NCBI GenBank assembly: GCA_035293945.1
Contig: DATGLV010000012.1
Location: forward strand, 1 to 64,000
Direction of reading: 5' to 3'
Source: VAZQ01 sp035293945
GTDB lineage: Bacteria > Pseudomonadota > Alphaproteobacteria > Rhizobiales > Xanthobacteraceae
Length of the DNA stretch: 64,000 nucleotides
Part shown: positions 1 to 8,044 of the stretch, piece by piece
How positions within the stretch are numbered: position 1 is the stretch's first letter
Layout: the number at the start of each line of letters is the position of its first letter
Program-made: the position numbers and the translations under genes
Notes under the pieces: generated by a model
The model's input: only the letters and a program-made list of their open reading frames with translations
Told to the model about the DNA's origin: nothing
The model's database searches: none

Positions 1-68
1 AACTCGTCCAGCCGCTCCGGAAACAGCGTCGCCTGATCACGCGAAACCCCCGCCACATAGCCAGCCAT
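1..68 (-). CDS. IS1182-family transposase, N-terminal fragment cut by the window edge
   Basis: Read leftward from an ATG at 68, the first 22 codons give MAGYVAGVSRDQATLFPER and then leave the window. This opening matches what I know of IS1182-type (DDE) transposases, which begin with a short MxGYV..SRDQ..LFPE segment. An AGGGAGATTCGCG stretch just upstream would serve as ribosome-binding site. Only the start is visible, so integrity cannot be judged. Confidence 0.7.
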   Translation of the reverse strand, partial: MAGYVAGVSRDQATLFPERLDE

Positions 69-145
69 CGCGAATCTCCCTCGTCACGGAGATTCTCCGA
101 CATTAAAGCCTCAGGGGGAATCCTATTTTCACACAGCCTCCACCA
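1..145 (-). mobile_element. End of an IS1182-like insertion sequence (partial)
   Basis: The transposase start at 68 is followed outward by about 75 bases of non-coding sequence, as expected between a transposase start and the IS terminus. The outer boundary near 145 is a guess: the other terminus lies outside the window, so the terminal inverted repeat and target duplication cannot be seen. Confidence 0.4.
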
Positions 146-258
146 GGGCCGCCCCTACGACCGGAGAGGGTTAATGCCTATCTGGTCGCTGTGGACGCAA
201 GATCAGGTAGGTAGTTCTTGAGCGAGCTTAATCTGAAAGACTCTGATTCGCGTTCGTC

Positions 259-1125
259 TCATGCCAAGTGCATCAGCCTTTCTCCCATGCGGATCGTTGC
301 GCCCTCGGCAATGCCCTCGCACAGCGCAAAGCCGTCCGGGGCAAACACGATGATAGTCGAGCCGTGCTGGAACCAGCCCATTTCTTCGCCCTTTCGCATG
401 GCCGCATCGCACGAAAATCTGTTTCGTCCGCGATAGCCTAGGCTGAGCAGGACATCGAGAAAATGGAGGCGGATGCTGGCGACCAGGATCGCCGCAACCG
501 GCACCAGCGTGACGATCTGCCCACCGGCGGCAAGCCTTGTGCGGATCACCGCTCGCTCGTTCTTGCAGAACAGGTTCTCGATGCGCTTGAGCGCGATCGG
601 GTTGACGTTCCAGGTATCGCCTGAAATGTAGGTCACCTGCTCGACGCGGCAGTCGTGCGGCGCGTGAAAGCGGTGATACATGGCGGCCGTGAGCCGCAGG
701 GTCACATAGCGCCCGTTGCGATGGGCCGCGACGAGCTCCGCGTCGGGAAGCAGGTCCTCCAGACGGTAGGGAAATCCCTTGATCTGGAACAGCTCCGTTC
801 CCTGGAGGCTGCCGCAGGCGCCCACGATTGCGTCACAGGGGCTCACGAGGACGCTACCGTCCGGATCGATGGGCCGTGCGCCCGGCTTGAGGCGCCGAAT
901 AAAGCAGTCGTGCATGCTGCGGAATTGCGTTGCTTCCGCTTCAGAGAGATCGAGGCCGGAAAAGAAGCGCCAGATCGCGATCGAGAGGTCGCGCACCAGC
1001 GGCTGCTCGATCTGGCTGAACCAGCCCATGAACTGCGTTGCGAGCCGCCGTGGGATCCGGTTGGTGAGGAGGAAGTTCAGCTCCTCTTGCTGAAAAATCC
1101 TTGCTATCGGGCCTTGGACCGTCAT
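259..1125 (-). CDS. psd: Phosphatidylserine decarboxylase-like protein
   Basis: About 288 residues. The family converts phosphatidylserine to phosphatidylethanolamine at the inner membrane and makes its own pyruvoyl cofactor by self-cleavage. The expected triad is visible: Asp98 in SPCDA, His151/His154 in YHRFHAP, and the cleavage site HGST with Ser256. I chose the ATG at 1125 because longer reading frames run into the divergent gene and add a low-complexity basic leader. It starts 35 bases from the divergent aminotransferase gene. The product would feed PmtA encoded about 3 kb away. Length and motif fit the larger, non-E. coli-like branch, so a phosphatidylserine decarboxylase-related activity on another lipid is possible. 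Confidence 0.85.
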   Translation of the reverse strand: MTVQGPIARIFQQEELNFLLTNRIPRRLATQFMGWFSQIEQPLVRDLSIAIWRFFSGLDLSEAEATQFRSMHDCFIRRLKPGARPIDPDGSVLVSPCDAIVGACGSLQGTELFQIKGFPYRLEDLLPDAELVAAHRNGRYVTLRLTAAMYHRFHAPHDCRVEQVTYISGDTWNVNPIALKRIENLFCKNERAVIRTRLAAGGQIVTLVPVAAILVASIRLHFLDVLLSLGYRGRNRFSCDAAMRKGEEMGWFQHGSTIIVFAPDGFALCEGIAEGATIRMGERLMHLA

Positions 1126-1160
1126 GGTCTGGTCAATTGTCTCGAATAGATAATGATTCG

Positions 1161-2849
1161 ATGAACTTCGGCGCCGCTTCGCTTGCATTGATAGCTCTCT
1201 CGGTGATCGCCTTTGCGCTCGCCCTGCGGGCCGCAAAGGCGCGGATCGAGCTCTCGCTTGCCAAGCACCGCTCGCTTGCCGGCCATTCCCGTATGGCTCG
1301 GCGGCTCGCCGCCCTCATCCCGTTCTACGAGTATGACCAGGCCCGTTTCTTCCGCTGCGACGGCGCTCCGGCGGAGATCGCTTCGCGACGGCAGGCTGCC
1401 TTCATGCGGCTTGCGGCGCTCTACCGCGAGCGTTTTGCGCAGACCATCCGCCAAACCGCCGAGGTCGCGCCGGCGATTTCCGACCTGCAGTTCACCGGCG
1501 CCTACCGGGTGCCGTTCCAGTTCAGCCGTTTCGTGCGGGCGCATCTTACGGCGGGCTCGTTCGTCAAATCTTCGACCGGTGTCACCCTGACGGATCTCGA
1601 CGGCAACCAGCTGTACGATCTGACCGGGTCCTACGGCGTGAACGTGTTTGGCTACGACTTCTACAAGGACTGCATGGAGCGCGGCGAGAGACGCGTGCGC
1701 GCGCTCGGCCCGGTGCTCGGCGCCTATCATCCGGTAATCGCCTATAACGTGGAGCGCCTCAAGAAAATTTCCGGGCTCGACGAGGTTTCGTTCCACATGT
1801 CGGGAACCGAGGCCGTCATGCAGGCGGTTCGGCTCGCGCGCTACCATACGGGCCGCACCCATCTGGTGCGCTTCTGCGGCGCCTATCATGGCTGGTGGGG
1901 TGATGTGGCCCCCGGTGTCGGAAATCCGGCGCCGGCGCACGAGACCTACACGCTTGCCGAAATGTCGGAGGCGACGCTTCGGGTGCTGCGCACCCGCCGC
2001 AACATCGCCTGCGTGCTGGTCAATCCGCTGCAGGGGCTGCACCCCAACGCGCCGGCGCCGGCGGATTCCGGACTTGTCGACAGCGGCCGCAGGGCCCATT
2101 TCGACCGCGCCGCCTACACGGCTTGGCTGAGAGAGCTGCGCGCGGTCTGCCATGAGCGCAACATCGCGCTCATCTTCGACGAAGTCTTCGTCGGCTTCCG
2201 CATCGCGGCGGGTGGTGCGCAGGAATATTTCGGGGTCGCCGCCGACCTCGTGACCTACGGCAAGACGCTTGGCGGCGGCCTGCCGATCGGGGTGCTGTGC
2301 GGCCGCAAGGAGCTGATGAAGCGTTTTCGCGAGGACCGGCCGGCCGACATCTGCTTTGCCCGCGGCACCTTCAACTCGCACCCTTACGTCATGGGCGCCA
2401 TGTATGAGTTCCTGCAGCGCCTGGAGACGCCGGAGATTGCCGGGCTCTATCGCGATCTCGACGCGACCTGGAATGACCGCGCGCGGCGACTCAATGAGCG
2501 GCTGCGCGCAGAGCACCTGCCGGTCGAGGTGGCTAATTTGTCGTCGATCTGGACGGTGGGCTATACGCAGCCGTCGCGCTACAATTGGATGCTGCAGTAT
2601 TACCTGCGCGCCGAAGGACTGGCGCTTAGCTGGGTCGGGACCGGGCGCCTGATCTTCAGCTTGAACTACACTGAAGCCGATTTCGCGGCCGTCGCCGACC
2701 GCTTCGTTGCCGCGGCCCACACGATGCAACAAGACGGCTGGTGGTGGTCGGCGGCTGAGACGACCAACAAATCCATCCGCCGGCAGGTCCTGCGCGAGAT
2801 CATCGCTCATCGCTGGTCGCCTGCTGGTGGTGCGCAGAAAGCGTCGTGA
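1161..2849 (+). CDS. Membrane-anchored class III aminotransferase (HemL-like)
   Basis: About 562 residues: an N-terminal hydrophobic segment (about residues 3-22), a basic linker of about 100 residues, then a fold-type I PLP enzyme of the glutamate-1-semialdehyde aminomutase/class III aminotransferase group. Landmarks are SGTEAVMQAVRLAR for phosphate binding, IFDEVFVGFR for the PLP Asp, and the Schiff-base Lys368 in TYGKTLGGGLPIG. The ATG at 1161 places the hydrophobic segment at the N-terminus. A soluble HemL has no such anchor, so this is probably not the haem-pathway enzyme. Its position next to psd and near pmtA suggests an amino-group transfer on a lipid or lipid precursor, which is inference only. 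Confidence 0.8.
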   Translation: MNFGAASLALIALSVIAFALALRAAKARIELSLAKHRSLAGHSRMARRLAALIPFYEYDQARFFRCDGAPAEIASRRQAAFMRLAALYRERFAQTIRQTAEVAPAISDLQFTGAYRVPFQFSRFVRAHLTAGSFVKSSTGVTLTDLDGNQLYDLTGSYGVNVFGYDFYKDCMERGERRVRALGPVLGAYHPVIAYNVERLKKISGLDEVSFHMSGTEAVMQAVRLARYHTGRTHLVRFCGAYHGWWGDVAPGVGNPAPAHETYTLAEMSEATLRVLRTRRNIACVLVNPLQGLHPNAPAPADSGLVDSGRRAHFDRAAYTAWLRELRAVCHERNIALIFDEVFVGFRIAAGGAQEYFGVAADLVTYGKTLGGGLPIGVLCGRKELMKRFREDRPADICFARGTFNSHPYVMGAMYEFLQRLETPEIAGLYRDLDATWNDRARRLNERLRAEHLPVEVANLSSIWTVGYTQPSRYNWMLQYYLRAEGLALSWVGTGRLIFSLNYTEADFAAVADRFVAAAHTMQQDGWWWSAAETTNKSIRRQVLREIIAHRWSPAGGAQKAS

Positions 2850-2865
2850 GTAGATTCTCTTCGTA

Positions 2866-2972
2866 GGGGCGGGCCAGAGCCCGTCGAAGACGGGCGTAGA
2901 ATGCCCTGATGTGCCCGCCCGCTCCTCTGCAAATGTGGCTTGGCGGGCGACCCCAAGGGTCGCTCCTACGAA
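2866..2972. repeat. Imperfect long palindrome between convergent genes
   Basis: The left end CTTCGTAGGGGCGGGCC is mirrored near the right end by GGGTCGCTCCTACGAA, with GC-rich internal arms (GGGCGGGC/GCCCGCCC). It fills the space between the convergent aminotransferase and Mpo1-like genes. It resembles the REP-like palindromes of rhizobial genomes. There is no T-tract, so it is not a classical terminator. Confidence 0.6.
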
Positions 2973-2984
2973 ACCCGTCAGCGC

Positions 2985-3611
2985 TCACCCCTCTTCCTGG
3001 GTGTGCGGCTCCATCGAATCGAACAGCTCTCCGCGCAAGAGATAGAGCGGCGCCTTGTGGTAGAGCTTGATGTCATGGAACGGGTCGGTGAGGATCTTGG
3101 TGGCCCAGACGAGCCCCGTCTGCACGTCCTTGAGAAAGAACAGGTGCACGGTGCGGAACAAGAGGCCGCCGAGCCCGATGGCGAGCCAGATCAACGCCAC
3201 GTGGCGCAGGAACTCGCCGGCGCCATCGTGCGGCTGGAAAATGCCGAACAGGGTCGGATCGAAATAGAGCGGCAGCGGCGAAAGGGCCCAGATCGACATC
3301 AGCACGACCTTGCGCTTGAGGTTGTAGCCGACCTTGATCTCTTCCTTGTACTCGTGGGTCGCTTGGTTCACCACGTCGTAGTCTTTGGGCTCGAAGAAGA
3401 AATGCCCTGCCTGCCGGCTCGTCATCCCGATGAGCCACCCCACCAAGGCGGCCGCGGCCGGGTTGGAATAGGCGAGCGCATAGGAACAGACGAAGCTCGA
3501 GGCGCTGACGAGGTGCAGTGCCTGATTGATCCGGCTGTGGTGGTAGTAGCGGTGATCATCCCACCGCTGCGTCTTCAGTGCCTCAAGAAACCCGCCCATC
3601 GATGCCCTCAT
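2985..3611 (-). CDS. Mpo1-like (DUF962) multi-pass membrane protein
   Basis: About 208 residues with several hydrophobic segments. The N-terminal DDHRYYHHSRINQALHL and the later RQAGHFFFEPKD fit the His-rich signature of the Mpo1-like/DUF962 family. In yeast, Mpo1 is an iron-dependent dioxygenase in alpha-oxidation of 2-hydroxy fatty acids from phytosphingosine. The frame extends to a TTG at 3620; the ATGs at 3611 and 3599 are better starts, and 3599 has a GAGG 6-7 bases upstream. It is co-directional with pmtA. A role in hydroxy-fatty-acid or lipid turnover is inferred from family and neighbours. Confidence 0.75.
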   Translation of the reverse strand: MRASMGGFLEALKTQRWDDHRYYHHSRINQALHLVSASSFVCSYALAYSNPAAAALVGWLIGMTSRQAGHFFFEPKDYDVVNQATHEYKEEIKVGYNLKRKVVLMSIWALSPLPLYFDPTLFGIFQPHDGAGEFLRHVALIWLAIGLGGLLFRTVHLFFLKDVQTGLVWATKILTDPFHDIKLYHKAPLYLLRGELFDSMEPHTQEEG

Positions 3612-3697
3612 TCTTTCCAACGTGAGCTCTTATTAATGACATGTGACACTTCCAAGACTCTCGCTTTTGCGAAGCTTCCACCCCGCTAGGCTTGCGC

Positions 3698-4378
3698 TCA
3701 GCCGTTGGCTTGGCGGCGCACTGGCGCGGCGCGGCTCCGTTCTTCCTTGCCGAAACGAATCAGCGAGAAGTGGCCGAACGGCGGCATCGGCCGACGCTCG
3801 ATCAGCCGCACGCTGTGCCGCCCCTGCATCCAGCTTGCATAGCGCGACCAGGGGAACTCCAGCCGCCAGCCGAGCCATCTGGTCAGCGGCGTGAAATGCT
3901 GTTCGACCGCCCCGCGCAGGCCGCTTTCGGCGCCGACCCGGCTGATCAGCACGATCTCGCCGCCCGGCTTGAGCACGCGGACGAGCTCGTCCAGCGCCGC
4001 CTCCGGGTGTGGCACCGTGGTGATGACATGTTGCGCCACGATCACGTCAAAGCTCGCGTCCGGGAAGGCGAGGTGCTCGGCGTCCATGACCGCCAGTCCC
4101 TCGACATTGCGCAGATCGAGCTCGCGCACCCGCTTCTGCGCCTTGCGCAGCATCGGCTCGGAGAGGTCGACGCCCATCAAGCGGGTCGTCTTGTCGTAAT
4201 CCGGCAGTGAGATGCCGGTGCCGACCCCGACCTCAAGGATGCGCCCGCCGACGTGCTCAGCGGCGCGGATCGCCGCCTGTCGGCCCTGCTCGAACACGGC
4301 CCCGAAGACCAGGTCGTAGAAGGGGGCCCAGGCCGCATAGGCCTGTGCGATCGTGTGCTTGTCGAAATCCACCGCCAT
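3698..4378 (-). CDS. pmtA: Phosphatidylethanolamine N-methyltransferase
   Basis: About 226 residues, a class I SAM-dependent methyltransferase. It carries the SAM motif EVGVGTGISLPDY, an acidic GVDLSEPML segment and the post-motif VLKPGGEIVLISR. The opening AYAAWAPFYDLVFG and the closing RRPMPPFGHFSLIRF closely resemble rhizobial/Bradyrhizobium PmtA. PmtA methylates phosphatidylethanolamine up to three times to phosphatidylcholine at the inner membrane. With psd in the same cluster, it gives a serine-to-choline phospholipid route. The C-terminal 15 residues are basic and probably variable. Confidence 0.88.
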   Translation of the reverse strand: MAVDFDKHTIAQAYAAWAPFYDLVFGAVFEQGRQAAIRAAEHVGGRILEVGVGTGISLPDYDKTTRLMGVDLSEPMLRKAQKRVRELDLRNVEGLAVMDAEHLAFPDASFDVIVAQHVITTVPHPEAALDELVRVLKPGGEIVLISRVGAESGLRGAVEQHFTPLTRWLGWRLEFPWSRYASWMQGRHSVRLIERRPMPPFGHFSLIRFGKEERSRAAPVRRQANG

Positions 4379-4411
4379 CTTGTTGTCGGCCTCCGCTCCT
4401 CCGGCTGCATT

Positions 4412-5440
4412 CTACGCAGCGCACGGCTTGCGGGAATCGCCGATGATCGCCTGCTTGATGTGCCCGATGAATTGTCGTGCGCTGTTGTCCCAGGATCTCG
4501 TCAAAGCGAAATCACGACAGGCCGTGCGCGATACTTTGAGTGCCTCCAGGCACGCGGTGCGCAAGTCCTCGTTAATGACCCCGATGGGATTGCCGGCGAT
4601 GACATCGCGCGGCCCCGTCACCGGATAGGCCGCGATTGGGACACCGCACGCAAGCGCCTCGAGCTGCACCACCCCGAACGTATCGGTGCGGCTCGGAAAA
4701 ACGAACACGTCGGCGGCGGCGAGATGCGCCGCGAGCGCAGCATCGGGCAGGAGCCCCAGGAATTTTGCGTCCGGAAAGCGACGCTTGAGGGCGGGCTCCT
4801 CCGGTCCCTGGCCGATCACCACCTTGGTGCCGGGAAGATCGAGCGACAGAAAGGCTTCGAGGTTCTTCTCGGCTGCAATGCGCCCGACGCTGATGAAGAT
4901 TGGGCGGGGATAATCGAGCACGATACGATGCGCCGGCGAGAACAGCTCGGTATCGACGCCGCGTGTCCACATGCCGAGATTTTTGAAGCCGCGTTTGGTG
5001 AACTCGGCCATCAGCGATGGCGTCGACACCATGGTGACGGCCGCGGCGGCATGAAAATGACGCAGCACCGCATAGCTCCACGCTTCAGGAATCGAGAGGC
5101 GGGCCGAGATATATTCGGGAAAGCGCGTGGTATAGCTGGTGGTGAACGGCAGGCCACGATGGATGCAGTAGCGGCGGACCATGTGACCGATCGGCCCCTC
5201 GGTCGCGATGTGGATGGCATCGGGGTTTATTTGCTTGATGCGCCTGGCTATCCCGATCGGGCTCGGCAGTGCCATACGCAGGCCCGGATAGGTCGGCACC
5301 GGCACGGAGGCGAATCCCTCGGGGTTAAGGAATTCGACGGTGACCCCCAGATTGAGGGCCGCGCGCGCCAGCGACGTCAGGGTGCGAACCACGCCATTGA
5401 CCTGCGGGTGCCAGGCGTCGGTGGCGATAAGCACGCGCAT
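4412..5440 (-). CDS. GT4-family glycosyltransferase (MgtA/Agt-like)
   Basis: About 342 residues with the GT-B fold pattern. The N-terminal acceptor domain opens MRVLIATDAWHPQVNGVVRTL. The C-terminal nucleotide-sugar domain has FISVGRIAAEKNLEAFL and the EX7E-like loop RTDTFGVVQLEALACG, in which the first Glu is Asp. Such GT4 enzymes transfer hexose or glucuronate to diacylglycerol or to mannosyl lipids; rhizobial relatives make glycolipids under phosphate limitation. It sits about 34 bases upstream of pmtA on the same strand, so the two may be cotranscribed. The exact sugar and acceptor are not deducible from sequence. Confidence 0.8.
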   Translation of the reverse strand: MRVLIATDAWHPQVNGVVRTLTSLARAALNLGVTVEFLNPEGFASVPVPTYPGLRMALPSPIGIARRIKQINPDAIHIATEGPIGHMVRRYCIHRGLPFTTSYTTRFPEYISARLSIPEAWSYAVLRHFHAAAAVTMVSTPSLMAEFTKRGFKNLGMWTRGVDTELFSPAHRIVLDYPRPIFISVGRIAAEKNLEAFLSLDLPGTKVVIGQGPEEPALKRRFPDAKFLGLLPDAALAAHLAAADVFVFPSRTDTFGVVQLEALACGVPIAAYPVTGPRDVIAGNPIGVINEDLRTACLEALKVSRTACRDFALTRSWDNSARQFIGHIKQAIIGDSRKPCAA

Positions 5441-5652
5441 CAGGGCTCAAATCCCGGATGCGGGCGAAGGGCCGCGGTCGCTGTGTCGAATCGCATGCAA
5501 ATGACAATTGCGATTTCGTGTCTCAGCTTTATGACAATTCGAACGCGACGTTATGATTTTGTCTTGAAATTCCGCAGGAGTTGCTTGGGTGACAGACCGT
5601 TAACGACTCAGCCAACTTTCCGCTTGTCATGAAAGTGTTGCAAACGGGGGCT
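5441..5652. other. Upstream region of the glycosyltransferase gene, no gene seen
   Basis: This stretch, with the adjoining repeat, makes a gap of about 309 bases between two minus-strand genes. It is less GC-rich than its surroundings (the part near 5500-5580 is rich in A and T), which fits a promoter region for the glycosyltransferase/pmtA pair. No convincing -35/-10 pair was identified. Confidence 0.4.
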
Positions 5653-5731
5653 CTTGTCCCGGCCCAAGACCCGGTACCGTTCCAGCGGAGGCGCTTGAGC
5701 TTGCAATGGTCCCGGCTCGAGGCCGGGACAG
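5653..5731. repeat. Dispersed palindrome, family R2 copy 1
   Basis: Contains TGTCCCGG...CCGTTCCAGC and ends GGTCCCGGCTCGAGGCCGGGACA. Closely related copies lie at 46281-46354 and 51448-51587. The core is an inverted repeat built from GGGACCGTTCC/GGAACGGTCCC with an outer TCCCGG/CCGGGA pair. All copies sit between genes. This copy has drifted most in its inner arm. Confidence 0.75.
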
Positions 5732-5749
5732 GTGGGCCCGTGACAAGAC

Positions 5750-7216
5750 CTATTTGTTCGATGCCGTCTGGCGGAACTCCGCCTGCCATTTGGCAGCGAA
5801 CGCGGCGCGAGGGACTTCCTGTCCGCGCAGGTAAACCTTGTTGATCCGCCGCGTGTTGGAGATGCTCTCGAGCGGATTGGCATCGAGCACGATGAAGTCG
5901 GCTTGCTTGCCTGCCGCCACCAGCCCGGAATTGAAGTGCCCGATGGCCGCGGCATCGCGGGTCGCCGCTATGATCGTCTCCATCGGGGTCATGCCGATCG
6001 CCACCATGCTCTCAAGATCCAGCAGGTTGAAATAGCCGATCAAGAACTGAATCTGCCCGGTGTCGGTGCCGGAGACGATCTTCATGCCGGCGGCGCGCAG
6101 CCGCATCGCGTTTTGCCCGAGCAGCTCGAAATCGCGCGTGATGTAACGGTTGAGCAGGCCCTTCTTACGCGATGCGCCCCAGTATTCCTCGATCTGCTGC
6201 GGCGCGTAGGTCTCGCGCAGCAGCGGATCGTCGAGCCAGGCGGGGCGCTGCCCGTCCGGGGTGGTCGCCCAGGACGCATTCATCCAGGCGGTGATGAGCG
6301 CGGGCGTCATCCACATCACCGGGCGGTTATTGGTAGCGATGCGCTGGCGGACAATTCCGATCAGCTCATCGTCGACCGCTTCGCCGCCGCGCACCGGCAC
6401 GTGCAACCAGCCTTCCATGCCGTGCCGCATCATCTCCTTGGCATTGGCCAGGGTGATGTTATGGACACCGACCGGCACATTGTATTTGTGCGCCTCCTCC
6501 AGGATCGCGTCATAGAGCTCCGGCGTCAGCGTCATCTTGGTGTGATTGCGATCGTCGACCCAGATCTTGATGAATTCCGGCTTCATCTTCACGTAGTCGG
6601 CGACTGCTTCGCGCACTTCCGCGACCGTGGTCACCGGATAGGAGACATCCGCGCGCGACGCATGGCCCTGCGCGCCCGCGCCCGGGAACGACATGCCGAC
6701 TCCGGCGGTATGGAACAGCGCCGCACCCGGGACCACCTCCTCGCGCACACGCAGCGGCACATCGCCCCAACCGGTGCGCCCGCCGTGCAGGTCGGAACGA
6801 TCGAGGAGGTCGCCGATGCCGACCGCCGCACCGACCCCGTGATAGGCGAGGCGCTCGAGGTGATCGATCAGGTTCTCGCGAGTGAACGTTGCCTTCGACA
6901 TCGTTCCTTCGGGCACGTTCTGGAACCCGAAATGACCATGCAGATCGGTCAGGGTCGGCATCACGGTCTTGCCGGAGAGGTCCACATGGGCTGCGCCCGC
7001 GGGCGGCGTGAGCGCGCCCCGTCGCCCCACCTGCGTGAAGACCCCGTTCTCGATGAGGAAAGCCGAATCCTCGATCAAGCTGCCGTCACCGGTGATCAGG
7101 CGCGCGCCTTCGAAGATGGTCACTGTGGGGGTCTGGCTCGAAGCGGGCGTGCTGCTGACGAGCGAAATCAAGCAGATGCTGACGAGCAGACAGAGGATGT
7201 TTGTTGCTGCGCGCAT
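5750..7216 (-). CDS. Secreted metal-dependent amidohydrolase
   Basis: About 488 residues with a Sec signal peptide (hydrophobic core LCLLVSICLISLV, cleavage near ASSQ). It belongs to the imidazolonepropionase/prolidase-like amidohydrolase group: the metal-binding HxH is in TDLHGHFGF, later His residues are in VGVHNITLA and EGWLHVPV, and the C-terminal Asp is in SGTDTGQ. AGGAGG lies a few bases before the ATG. It closes a co-directional run with the ModA-like and Bug binding proteins (gaps of 38 and 25 bases), so it probably hydrolyses a cyclic amide, dipeptide or related substrate in the periplasm for the imported compound class. The substrate is unknown. Confidence 0.82.
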   Translation of the reverse strand: MRAATNILCLLVSICLISLVSSTPASSQTPTVTIFEGARLITGDGSLIEDSAFLIENGVFTQVGRRGALTPPAGAAHVDLSGKTVMPTLTDLHGHFGFQNVPEGTMSKATFTRENLIDHLERLAYHGVGAAVGIGDLLDRSDLHGGRTGWGDVPLRVREEVVPGAALFHTAGVGMSFPGAGAQGHASRADVSYPVTTVAEVREAVADYVKMKPEFIKIWVDDRNHTKMTLTPELYDAILEEAHKYNVPVGVHNITLANAKEMMRHGMEGWLHVPVRGGEAVDDELIGIVRQRIATNNRPVMWMTPALITAWMNASWATTPDGQRPAWLDDPLLRETYAPQQIEEYWGASRKKGLLNRYITRDFELLGQNAMRLRAAGMKIVSGTDTGQIQFLIGYFNLLDLESMVAIGMTPMETIIAATRDAAAIGHFNSGLVAAGKQADFIVLDANPLESISNTRRINKVYLRGQEVPRAAFAAKWQAEFRQTASNK

Positions 7217-7254
7217 ACAAGCCTCCTTGGAGGGCTAACTGGGCATCAATCAAA

Positions 7255-8019
7255 TCACTTCGGCGGCTCGAAGCCGTTGGAGCGCCAGCGCTCCGCCATC
7301 GCGGGCGAGGTGAGGGCGGTGATGAAGGCGCGCGCGGCGGCTACATCGGTGCTGCTTTGCGGGATTGCGGCCGCATAGGCCGAGTAGTCCTGCAGCGCCG
7401 GCGGCAGCAGGCCGGCAACCTTCACGCCCTTGACCGCTATGGCTTCGCTCACGAAGACGACCGCCATCTCGGCCCGGCCTTCCGCCACTTCCTTGGCGGC
7501 CTCAGCACCGCCCTTGGTCAGCACTGCTTTCTGCTTGATGGCGTCGGCGATGCCGAGGCGTTCGGTGAGGCTGGCGAAATAGATGCCGGAGGTGCCGCCC
7601 TCGGCCGGGTTGGTGTAGGCGACCGATTTCGCTTCAATAAGTGCCTTCTTGAACGCGTCGGGCGTCGCCACGTCGGGCACGCTGGCGCCGTCGCGGACCG
7701 CGACCCCGATGCCGACGCGGCCGAGCTCGGCGCGGCTGCCCGGGGTAAGCTTGCCGGTCTTCTCAAGCTCGCCCATCAGCGGCACCGATACGATGATCAG
7801 GTCGGCATGCTGGCCCGAGGTAATGACCGTGCGCAGCTGACCGGTGGTGCCGATGGTGAAGTCGAAAGTCTGGCCGGTCTGATGCGAATAATCCTCGATG
7901 ATCTGCGCGATCAGACCACGCACCGCGCCGGCGGAGATCACCTTGAGATCGGCCGCCTTGGCGGGCGTCGCGAGCAGCGCGGCCAGGATTGCGCTGAAAG
8001 GAGCGAGGTGACGAATCAT
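7255..8019 (-). CDS. ModA-like periplasmic solute-binding protein
   Basis: About 254 residues with a signal peptide ending near TPAKAADL. It starts DLKVISAGAVRGL and continues with a two-lobe type II binding-protein pattern like ModA/PstS-type molybdate-binding proteins (GTTGQL for the anion site, HADLIIVS, NPAEGGTSG). No ModB or ModC permease or ATPase is nearby. Because neighbours are a Bug protein and an amidohydrolase, it may bind an organic anion instead of molybdate. The start is the ATG at 8019, preceded by GGGGGA. Confidence 0.75.
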   Translation of the reverse strand: MIRHLAPFSAILAALLATPAKAADLKVISAGAVRGLIAQIIEDYSHQTGQTFDFTIGTTGQLRTVITSGQHADLIIVSVPLMGELEKTGKLTPGSRAELGRVGIGVAVRDGASVPDVATPDAFKKALIEAKSVAYTNPAEGGTSGIYFASLTERLGIADAIKQKAVLTKGGAEAAKEVAEGRAEMAVVFVSEAIAVKGVKVAGLLPPALQDYSAYAAAIPQSSTDVAAARAFITALTSPAMAERWRSNGFEPPK

Positions 8020-8044
8020 GATTCCCCCGTTTTGAAGTGGCGGC

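Noticed and set aside
1122..2810. Long minus-strand frame opposite the aminotransferase gene
   Set aside because: It mirrors the real gene's codon pattern, has Arg/Gly/Ala-rich nonsense composition and no motif or start signal; it is an antisense shadow.
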